Positions 1-5,773 of a DNA stretch of 11,433 nucleotides are shown here, piece by piece; the first letter of the stretch is position 1; every line of letters begins with the position of its first letter. The stretch comes from a candidate division Zixibacteria bacterium 4484_93 (GTDB lineage Bacteria; UBP14; UBA6098; 4484-93): positions 1 through 11,433 of the forward strand of contig NATO01000024.1 in assembly GCA_002085385.1 (NCBI GenBank), written 5' to 3'. A program made the translations under genes and the position numbers. The notes under the pieces were generated by a model. The model saw only the letters and a program-made list of their open reading frames with translations. It did no database searches and had not been told where the DNA came from.

Positions 1-2
1 TT

Positions 3-698
3 ATCAATGCGGGAATATCGTATCTTGCTGGGTTCGCCGTGTTCTCTGTTCTCGGTTTCTTTGCGTTTGCCACACAGACAGATATATCTCAGGTTGTATC
101 CGCTGGACCGGGACTCGCATTTGTTGTCTACCCGGCGGCGATTGCCAAGATGCCCATTGCAAGAGGAGCGTTCGGTGTAGTATTCTTCCTTATGCTTTTG
201 ACCCTCGGAATAGATTCTGCCTTCTCGATAGTCGAGGGGGTTGTGGCAGGTATTCAGGACAAGTTCAGGATTGCAAACAAGCAGGCAATCATAATCGGGT
301 ATTCAGCGATAGTCTGTCTTATCGGGATAATCTACACAACGCAGGCAGGGCTATACTGGCTCGACATAGTTGACCACTGGATGAACAATTTCGGGCTTGC
401 ACCTGTCGGACTCGCAGAGTGCCTTGTTATCGGATATTTCTTCACAACAGACAGTTTCCGTCGGGACATAAATTCCGTCTCTGACTTTTCTATCGGCAAA
501 TGGTGGAATGTTATGATAAGGTTCATAACCCCGCTTGTCCTCACGATTGTCATAGTTCTCAACATCATAACGGAGATAAAAAAGCCTTATGAAAATTATC
601 CCTTCTGGTCAACATTTGTCGGTGGCTGGCTTCTGGTGGCACTTATCATCATACTGGCTTTCATTCTCGGAAAGCTGCGTGGGAAGGAGGTAAAATGA
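3..698 (+). CDS. Neurotransmitter:sodium symporter (NSS/SNF family), 3' part only
   Basis: This is the C-terminal 231 codons of an Na+-coupled inner-membrane amino-acid-type symporter. The reading frame is open back to base 3, so the start and roughly the first half of the protein lie outside the window. Hydrophobic segments corresponding to TM7 through about TM12 are visible. The TM7 start reads N-A-G-I-S followed by AGFAVFSVLGFFA, and TM8 contains FFLMLLTLGIDSAF. Both align closely with my memory of animal SERT/GAT sequences. The N-x-x-x-S pair (codons 6-8 and 18-20) fits the chloride-site arrangement of SERT rather than the Glu of LeuT. The Asp-Ser of LGIDS (bases 213-218) matches the animal Na2 site. 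The substrate cannot be told from this fragment. The stop overlaps the start of a MetS-like gene, which points to a MetP-like methionine/alanine or related amino-acid importer. Family assignment is firm; substrate is inference. Confidence 0.93.
   Translation: MNAGISYLAGFAVFSVLGFFAFATQTDISQVVSAGPGLAFVVYPAAIAKMPIARGAFGVVFFLMLLTLGIDSAFSIVEGVVAGIQDKFRIANKQAIIIGYSAIVCLIGIIYTTQAGLYWLDIVDHWMNNFGLAPVGLAECLVIGYFFTTDSFRRDINSVSDFSIGKWWNVMIRFITPLVLTIVIVLNIITEIKKPYENYPFWSTFVGGWLLVALIIILAFILGKLRGKEVK
684..691 (+). promoter_or_regulatory. Strong ribosome binding site for the small subunit gene
   Basis: The sequence AAGGAGGT lies within the last codons of the symporter gene. It sits just before two adjacent ATG codons at 695 and 698. 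The spacing from GGAGG is 4 bases to the first ATG and 7 to the second. This near-consensus site is the main DNA-level support that the 37-codon downstream frame is translated. Confidence 0.75.
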
Positions 699-808
699 TG
701 CCAGTTTCAGCCTGGATAATGCTCGCTTTCGGTTGTGCTGTTCTCTACGGAGGAGCTATATGGTGCATAACGATAGCTATAAAAAGAGGGAGTAGGGAGA
801 AGAAGTGA
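695..808 (+). CDS. MetS-like small subunit of an NSS transporter
   Basis: This is a 37-codon gene. The protein has a short N-terminus (MMPVSAWIM), one hydrophobic segment at about residues 5-29 with a Gly-Gly pair, and a basic tail (KRGSREKK), consistent with a single-pass membrane protein with its C-terminus in the cytoplasm. Its size, composition and position directly after an NSS gene match the MetS family (methionine and alanine importer small subunit), known from the MetPS transporter of Corynebacterium glutamicum. A strong ribosome binding site precedes it. The ATG at 695 overlaps the symporter stop (ATGA). A second ATG at 698 has better spacing and may be the true start, which would give 36 residues. 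The protein probably forms or stabilises the importer with the upstream symporter. The call rests on context and architecture as well as sequence feel. Confidence 0.82.
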   Translation: MMPVSAWIMLAFGCAVLYGGAIWCITIAIKRGSREKK

Positions 809-809
809 A

Positions 810-1370
810 ATGAAATCACTCATAATCAGGGAGCCGATTGAGTTTGATGCTTCTGCGATGAGACCGCACTGGGCTCAGGAGAAATTCGATATTTTAGGGG
901 ACTCCATCGTTGCATTTCACGGCAAATGCAATATCCCGGAGCAGGATTTTATGGACCTGCGCAAGCGGAAAAAAGGACCCTGTCTCTGTGCAGAGGATAT
1001 GCTCCATTTCGTTGCCGAGCAGTTCCAGCCTTATCTTGAGATGGCTGTATTGAGGCAGTATCTTCTGGTTCTGATAGCAGGGGAGAAGCTGGAGCATCGT
1101 GTTGACCCGAGCCTCGAGATAATCCGCTGGCACGACGACCTCTTCCTCGACAACCGTAAGCTGACCGTAACAGCCGTTGCCAAGACACCTGTATCGACCA
1201 AGATACATCTTGGGATAAACATAGACCCGACAGGCACCACACAACCTGCTGTGGGGCTGGCTGAACTCGGAATTGACCCTTTCGACCTTGCCGAGGCTAT
1301 CGTCGACCAGTACAAACTGGAGATGCAGGAGATAAGAGAGAAGGTCTGGAGTATCCGAGAGGTCAAGTAA
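810..1370 (+). CDS. DUF366 family protein
   Basis: This 186-residue soluble protein is recognised as DUF366, an uncharacterised family found in archaea and diverse bacteria. Family-like segments are ILGDSIVAFHG (28-38), AEDMLHFVAEQF (61-72), LRQYLLVLI (81-89), WHDDLFLDNRKLTVTAVAK (107-125) and PVSTKIHLGINI (127-138). Length is normal for the family. No signal peptide or membrane segment is seen. The Asp-Asp-Leu, then Arg-Lys-Leu, then Lys-Ile-His-Leu-Gly order is reminiscent of the core of biotin/lipoate ligase-type folds, but that is my inference and not an established activity. It starts one base after the small transporter subunit stops, with GGGAGA at 795-800 as ribosome binding site, so it is probably co-transcribed with the symporter. 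Function is unknown. Confidence 0.88.
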   Translation: MKSLIIREPIEFDASAMRPHWAQEKFDILGDSIVAFHGKCNIPEQDFMDLRKRKKGPCLCAEDMLHFVAEQFQPYLEMAVLRQYLLVLIAGEKLEHRVDPSLEIIRWHDDLFLDNRKLTVTAVAKTPVSTKIHLGINIDPTGTTQPAVGLAELGIDPFDLAEAIVDQYKLEMQEIREKVWSIREVK

Positions 1371-1383
1371 TGTCAGGTTAGTC

Positions 1384-2613
1384 TCATATTTTCTGCTTAA
1401 TTATCTCAGTTATCTTCTCCACATTGTTCGGATACTGGAAATCCTCGTGTCCACCCAGCTTCTCAGGAAGTTTTCCTCTTTCCCATAATGAGAACAAGTC
1501 CAAAAGAGCTCTTTCAATCTCAGCTATCATCTGTGGGGATGCAACAAACCCGGCATTGAATCTTTTTATTATATCTGCTGCCTCGGAGAGCTGTGGCACA
1601 ACAGCGAAGATAGGTTTCCCCATACCGAGGTATTCAAAGAGTTTTCCTGATGTCTGCCCGTATGAAGCTGTGAGCGGGTCGAGGAGAAAGAGCAATATAT
1701 CAGAACCCATCCCGAAACGAACAGCCTCACCGTGTGGGAGGTAGTCTATAACATCAACTACATCTGCTATTTCAAGCTCATCTATCCATTTAAGGAGAAC
1801 CTCTGGATACCGCCCGACAAAGCGCAATATTACCTTTTCCCTGAACTCCCGATTATTTCTTGCAACCCCTGAAAACGCAAGAAGAAACGGATAAGGTGAG
1901 CGAAACCGCCGATAAACCGTGCCGAGATAGGCTATACTCATCCTATCATTTTCCCTGACAGTTTTTACAATCTCTTCTTTGTCGAATCCACCGTAGACTG
2001 TTGCTATTCTTCCATCAAGATGCCTGTGGTGAAGTAAAAGCTCCTCCCTTATGCTATCATTCACGGTGAACACATACTCGACATCGGAGAGGGCAGTTGC
2101 CTCGAGGTATCTGTTGTATCTTCTGTGAGGAGCTGGCAGATGTGGTCTCGCAGGGTTCTGGCACCAGGAATCACGGAAATCTGCAAAATACGGGATGCCG
2201 AGTTTCTTTGCTATCTTTCTGCCAACAAGCAGGCTCGAGAATGTCGGAAGCTCAACAAACACGGCATCGAACCTGACAGCAGTTGCAAGCCTCATTGCAG
2301 CCGAATAAAGATACGGCATCCACCAGAGCTTGTTATCCGGAAGGAATATATAGTCGCTCGCCGGAAAAAAGTTCGTTCCCTTGCCAGCACCTCCAACAGG
2401 GAAAAATGAAGGGGTTTTGGTCCTCAGAACAACTGCATCCTTTATATCATTATCGAACGAGTGGTCTATCCAGGGAAATCCATTTGGCTTCGCCGCAACA
2501 ACATAAGGTTTTATTCCAAATTGCTGGAGATACTTTACGAGCTTCGCTGCCCTGAGAATGCCTGTCCCACCCATCGGCGGGAAGAAGAATGATATGAAAA
2601 GAATGTTCAGCAT
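1384..2613 (-). CDS. Family 4 glycosyltransferase (GT-B fold)
   Basis: This 409-residue cytoplasmic or membrane-associated sugar transferase probably moves a sugar from a nucleotide-sugar donor to an envelope glycan or lipid acceptor. The N-terminal acceptor domain begins LNILFISFFFPPMGGTGILR, with the glycine-rich early loop of GT4 enzymes. FADFRDSW at 143-150 is the common DFRDPW-like segment. The C-terminal nucleotide-sugar domain includes AYLGT (228-232), RFVG (264-267) and SGKLFEYLGMGKPIFAVVP (322-340), the family's E-x(7)-type region where the donor phosphates and sugar are held. Length is typical. Its start overlaps the stop of the dehydratase activator by 7 bases, with GGGGA just upstream. 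It is the last gene of the leftward set and ends 13 bp from the DUF366 gene. Donor and acceptor cannot be assigned. Confidence 0.88.
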   Translation of the reverse strand: MLNILFISFFFPPMGGTGILRAAKLVKYLQQFGIKPYVVAAKPNGFPWIDHSFDNDIKDAVVLRTKTPSFFPVGGAGKGTNFFPASDYIFLPDNKLWWMPYLYSAAMRLATAVRFDAVFVELPTFSSLLVGRKIAKKLGIPYFADFRDSWCQNPARPHLPAPHRRYNRYLEATALSDVEYVFTVNDSIREELLLHHRHLDGRIATVYGGFDKEEIVKTVRENDRMSIAYLGTVYRRFRSPYPFLLAFSGVARNNREFREKVILRFVGRYPEVLLKWIDELEIADVVDVIDYLPHGEAVRFGMGSDILLFLLDPLTASYGQTSGKLFEYLGMGKPIFAVVPQLSEAADIIKRFNAGFVASPQMIAEIERALLDLFSLWERGKLPEKLGGHEDFQYPNNVEKITEIIKQKI

Positions 2614-3362
2614 ATTCCCCAGATGGCGCAGCCGATTGCACCGTTGAACTGCGGATACCGTGGGATAACAACATCGTATCCCATATCCTTCAATATGTGC
2701 ACAACAGCGTGGTTCTTAGCGACACCGCCAACGACGACGAGTTTCTTCTCATCAAACCGCTTCAAAAACGGCAGAAATCTCGCTATAACGGAATGGTTAA
2801 CACCTGCTGCAAGCCGCTTGATTGCGACCCCCGACGCAATCTTCCCGATGAGTTCGCTCTCAGCAAATATCGCACAGGTGGATGCGAGCTTCTCAGGCTC
2901 TTCCCAGAAACCGGACAGCTCATCGAGGCTGAGCCCCAGAACCTTTGCACTGTTCTCAAGGAATCTCCCTGTGGATGCAGCACATCTGTCGTTCATATAG
3001 AAATCCATTACATTGCCACCCTTCACGAGCACAACCTTCGAGTCCTGCCCACCGAGGTCGAGGAGGACAAAATCAGAAAGAGCAGCCTGATAAGCTGCCC
3101 CAATCGTATGAGCCTCTGTCTCTGGGATGACTACCGTTCCAGCAAGTTTTACATTCTCTCTACCATATCCTGTCGAGACAATCCTGTCGAACCTGTCTAT
3201 CCCCAGCCTGGCAATATCCACACGAAATCCATCGCCTCCTCTCGTTCCATATTCCCTGTAAAATTTTATCGTATCGAACATCAGGAAACCAGACAGCTTC
3301 CCATCCTCGTTCGATACAAGCTTAACCGCCCTGCTGCCTATGTCGAACCCCAGTTGTATCAT
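2607..3362 (-). CDS. 2-hydroxyacyl-CoA dehydratase activator (BadF/BcrA/HgdC-type ATPase)
   Basis: This 251-residue ASKHA-fold ATPase should form a homodimer with one [4Fe-4S] cluster and use ATP to push a low-potential electron into its partner protein. Visible signatures are the phosphate loop GFDIGSRAVKLV (5-16), the second phosphate motif LDLGGQDSKV (101-110), and the adenosine-site VVVGGVAKNHAV (209-220). There are two cluster cysteines, C127 in NDRCAASTGRF and C163 in STCAIFAESE. The cysteines have the context and spacing of the family, where one pair from each monomer ligates the shared cluster. Length is close to the usual 255-270. The start ATG overlaps the stop of the dehydratase-like gene by 4 bases, so the two are translationally coupled and should work together. 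No strong ribosome binding site is seen. The true electron acceptor reaction is unknown. Confidence 0.95.
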   Translation of the reverse strand: MIQLGFDIGSRAVKLVSNEDGKLSGFLMFDTIKFYREYGTRGGDGFRVDIARLGIDRFDRIVSTGYGRENVKLAGTVVIPETEAHTIGAAYQAALSDFVLLDLGGQDSKVVLVKGGNVMDFYMNDRCAASTGRFLENSAKVLGLSLDELSGFWEEPEKLASTCAIFAESELIGKIASGVAIKRLAAGVNHSVIARFLPFLKRFDEKKLVVVGGVAKNHAVVHILKDMGYDVVIPRYPQFNGAIGCAIWGIC

Positions 3363-4339
3363 TTTAGCATCTTGATGAACGCCTGTATCCTTATCTTTGT
3401 CCGCTCATCCACACAGAAAGCTTCACCACCCTCGAGTGTGAGTATCGGGACATCGAGAGACTCCCTTATAATTACATCCTCAATCTGGCGGAAACAGAAC
3501 GACTGAACATAATGTATTACACCCCGGATATGCCTTCTCTTTATCTCTTTCTTTATATCGTTGAGCCTGAAGAAAACCGAATACGGATAGGTATATTGTA
3601 AATACTGCTCAACAATATTATCCACCTCGTATGGAAAGGCGAACTGACGCTGTGTTTCGTTGAAGATAACCGTTCCACCGTACTGCTCTATCACATCGTA
3701 GAGGTCATCGAATATCGGTGGGACACCGATGTATCCAAGCAGGACAAACCGCTTATAGACAGGCTCTCTATCCTTTGCTTCCAGAAGGAACTCATCGAGA
3801 TTAGAAGAGAATCTCTCCGGGTTGCCGTTAAAATCTGATGATGAAACGAGCCAGAGGTGGTTTTCTCCGCCTGAGACCCTGTACTCCTCATATGTCAGGC
3901 GGTCAAGCTCCTGAAGTTTTCTCCTTATGGGCAAAAGCTCTTCCCTTTTCTTTTCTGCGGCGTCGAGTGTCGTTCCAACTGTATTTGCAAACTCAATTAT
4001 ATGCTCCCTGAGGATATGGGGCTTCCTGTTGTATGGGAACTCAAACGGAATAATATCGATTCCTCTCGCCTCGAGCGTTTCCATAAGAGCCTGTGTATTG
4101 GAGCAGTCACCTCTCGTGACGGCGACAACCTTCTTGATATCGCCGGATGAGACAACAGCTCCGAACAGCCCTTTTATCCACTCGCAGATATTTCTCGGAT
4201 AGCCTGCAAATCGGGCAATCTGGATAAAGTCCTCACGCTCCTGTGATGTAATAAAGACATTGTTTAGGTCAACAGGCTGGTATCCCGCGGACAGAACGAC
4301 CTCCACCGGTATCGTTGTGGTGAAACCTATTTTTTCCAT
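3359..4339 (-). CDS. 2-hydroxyacyl-CoA dehydratase D-component family protein
   Basis: This 326-residue protein belongs to the HgdB/HgdD-type family that receives ATP-energised electrons from an activator. The N-terminus TTTIPVEVVLSAGYQPVDLN (7-26) and the RGDCSNTQALMETL segment (76-89) are characteristic. It has only four cysteines: C52, C79, C282 and C309. C52, C79 and C282 sit in family-like positions and are likely Fe-S ligands. Only one dehydratase-type subunit is encoded, whereas classical 2-hydroxyacyl-CoA dehydratases have two different subunits. Single-subunit relatives paired with an activator include the double-cubane-cluster proteins and methanogen homologues, so the substrate need not be a hydroxyacyl-CoA. 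It follows coaD after 8 bases with no clear ribosome binding site, suggesting coupled translation. Family is firm; reaction is open. Confidence 0.9.
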   Translation of the reverse strand: MEKIGFTTTIPVEVVLSAGYQPVDLNNVFITSQEREDFIQIARFAGYPRNICEWIKGLFGAVVSSGDIKKVVAVTRGDCSNTQALMETLEARGIDIIPFEFPYNRKPHILREHIIEFANTVGTTLDAAEKKREELLPIRRKLQELDRLTYEEYRVSGGENHLWLVSSSDFNGNPERFSSNLDEFLLEAKDREPVYKRFVLLGYIGVPPIFDDLYDVIEQYGGTVIFNETQRQFAFPYEVDNIVEQYLQYTYPYSVFFRLNDIKKEIKRRHIRGVIHYVQSFCFRQIEDVIIRESLDVPILTLEGGEAFCVDERTKIRIQAFIKMLK

Positions 4340-4347
4340 AAGAGGGT

Positions 4348-4827
4348 CTAAATAAGCCCACGCTTCTTTGCTACCTCGATTACAACCGGCGGCACAAACG
4401 AAGATATCTCTCCACCGGATAGGAGAATATCCTTCACAAGCGTCGAGTTAAGGTATGTAAATTTCTCGCTTGGCATAAGGAATATCGTTTCTGCCTCGTG
4501 GAAGAGCTTCCTATTTGCCAGAGCCATCTGCAGTTCATACTCGAAGTCCGACACCGCCCGAAGCCCTCTGATTATTGCCGTTGCCTTTATCCTCCGTGCG
4601 TATGCTGCAAGCAACCCCTCGTAATGGTCGATGCTCACCCCGCGATAGTGGGCAGTCGCCTCCTGAAGCATATACAGCCTATCCTCGAGTGAGAAAAGGG
4701 GCTTCTTCCTCGGACTAATACCAATTGCAACGACAACCGAATCAAAAAGCCTCGTAGCCCTCGACACCAGGTCGAGATGCCCCAGTGTTACCGGGTCGAA
4801 TGTCCCGGAATAGACCGCTACCCTCAT
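4348..4827 (-). CDS. coaD: Phosphopantetheine adenylyltransferase
   Basis: This cytoplasmic enzyme transfers AMP from ATP to 4'-phosphopantetheine, giving dephospho-CoA, the penultimate step of CoA synthesis. The 159-residue length is exactly typical. The nucleotidyltransferase motif is present as YSGTFDPVTLGH (6-17) with the T-x-G-H residues T14, G16 and H17. The ISPRKKPLFSLEDR loop (37-50), AIIRGLR (84-90) with the ATP-binding arginines, FEYELQMALANR (95-106) and NSTLVKD (127-133) all fit the family. The start ATG overlaps the ppiC stop by 4 bases. It is followed after 8 bases by the dehydratase-family gene, which acts in a CoA-ester-related family, but coaD is a common housekeeping neighbour and no specific link is shown. 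Identification is secure. Confidence 0.98.
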   Translation of the reverse strand: MRVAVYSGTFDPVTLGHLDLVSRATRLFDSVVVAIGISPRKKPLFSLEDRLYMLQEATAHYRGVSIDHYEGLLAAYARRIKATAIIRGLRAVSDFEYELQMALANRKLFHEAETIFLMPSEKFTYLNSTLVKDILLSGGEISSFVPPVVIEVAKKRGLI

Positions 4828-5702
4828 TTCTCTGTCGGCTCAACCGGCTTCAGTGTCTTTGGCTGGATAGAATAAAGAACGGAGTTATCAATCGATATCT
4901 TCGCTTTCTTCCTCAACTCCGATTTGTAGTCATTCACAACCTTATTCTGCAGGTCAGCGGCTACTTTCCGGGAGAGATTATCCTTAATATCGTCAAAATC
5001 GGGCTTATACGACGGGATTTTGTCTGTGACCTTCATAATGTAGTGAAGCCCATCAGATGTGATAATATCGCTTATCTCTCCCAGCTTAAGCGAAAAGGCA
5101 GTATCAGCCAGATTCTTATCCCGGAACATATCCTTAGTCAGATAGCCTGCGTCGCCGCCTCTGTCTCGCTCCGAGGATATCGAATGTTTCCTCGCGAGCG
5201 ACTCAAAGCTCTCGCCTTCCTTTAGCTTCTTGTAAATCTCCTTCGCCAGCTCGAGCGAGTCGGTGACGATGTAATGCACATGCACCTTCTCCGGCTCAAT
5301 GAAAAGTGTATCATTCTCGTCGTAGTATGCACGCAGCTTATCCTCCGATATTCCTGCGAGGGCAGCCTGGACCTTCGGCGAGAGGAGATGCTTTATGAGT
5401 ATATCCTCTCTCGCCCTCTCAATATCCCGCTTCACCGCATCCACCGTGTCGAGAGAAAGAACTCTCGCCTCCTTGACAAGCAATTTCCTCTCTATGATAT
5501 TATCGAGTATCTGCGAGAGCCCCTCCTCGCTGAAAGCCCACTCCTTTCTGTCAAGCGGATAGAGCGAAACCTCATAGAGAACATCGTCCTTGGTTATTTC
5601 CTCTCCGTTCACCGTTGCCACCACCTTATCATTATCACCGGCAAAAACAGCCAAAGAAAGCAGAAGAACCAATCCGACAACCAAAAGCAATAGCTTTTTC
5701 AT
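4824..5702 (-). CDS. Secreted PpiC/parvulin-type peptidyl-prolyl isomerase (SurA-like)
   Basis: This 292-residue extracytoplasmic folding catalyst or chaperone has a clear signal peptide (lysines at 2-3, hydrophobic core 4-20, likely cleavage after AVFA at 18-21) and no lipobox cysteine. Residues about 25-125 form a helical SurA-N-like chaperone region starting VVATVNGEEITKDDV. The parvulin domain spans about 138-228, with HVHYIV (141-146), the ESFESLARKHS region (164-174), RGGDAGYL (181-188) and AFSLKLGEISDII (202-214). A charged C-terminal tail follows. The organisation is that of SurA/PrsA-type proteins with one isomerase domain. It has a strong ribosome binding site (AAAGGAGAG just upstream of the ATG). 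It lies between a large secreted protein gene and coaD, so it may help fold envelope proteins such as its upstream neighbour (inference). Confidence 0.93.
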   Translation of the reverse strand: MKKLLLLVVGLVLLLSLAVFAGDNDKVVATVNGEEITKDDVLYEVSLYPLDRKEWAFSEEGLSQILDNIIERKLLVKEARVLSLDTVDAVKRDIERAREDILIKHLLSPKVQAALAGISEDKLRAYYDENDTLFIEPEKVHVHYIVTDSLELAKEIYKKLKEGESFESLARKHSISSERDRGGDAGYLTKDMFRDKNLADTAFSLKLGEISDIITSDGLHYIMKVTDKIPSYKPDFDDIKDNLSRKVAADLQNKVVNDYKSELRKKAKISIDNSVLYSIQPKTLKPVEPTEK

Positions 5703-5732
5703 CTTCTCTCCTTTAAATTAGTATCCGAAAGT

Positions 5733-5757
5733 CAGACAAATATAACCATATTGTCTG
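5733..5757. repeat. Inverted repeat between the secreted-protein gene and ppiC
   Basis: CAGACAA at 5733-5739 is matched exactly by TTGTCTG at 5751-5757, with an 11-base AT-rich centre. It lies in the 71-bp gap, 17-41 bases after the stop of the secreted-protein gene and about 30-55 bases before the ppiC start. No run of T follows on the transcribed strand, so it is a poor intrinsic terminator. It could be a protein-binding operator or an mRNA processing hairpin separating two expression segments. Confidence 0.5.
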
Positions 5758-5773
5758 CAAATCCAAGCAAAAA

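Noticed and set aside
810..1244. Several minus-strand frames of 97-116 codons opposite DUF366
   Set aside because: They overlap one another and a recognised family gene, and lack ribosome binding sites and familiar motifs.
1371..1383. Possible terminator between the convergent DUF366 and glycosyltransferase genes
   Set aside because: The gap is 13 bases with no stem-loop or T-run, so nothing supports an intrinsic terminator here.
2697..3506. 269-codon open frame on the + strand
   Set aside because: It lies antisense to the well-supported activator and dehydratase genes, has no recognisable motifs and spans their junction. It is a by-product of codon choice.
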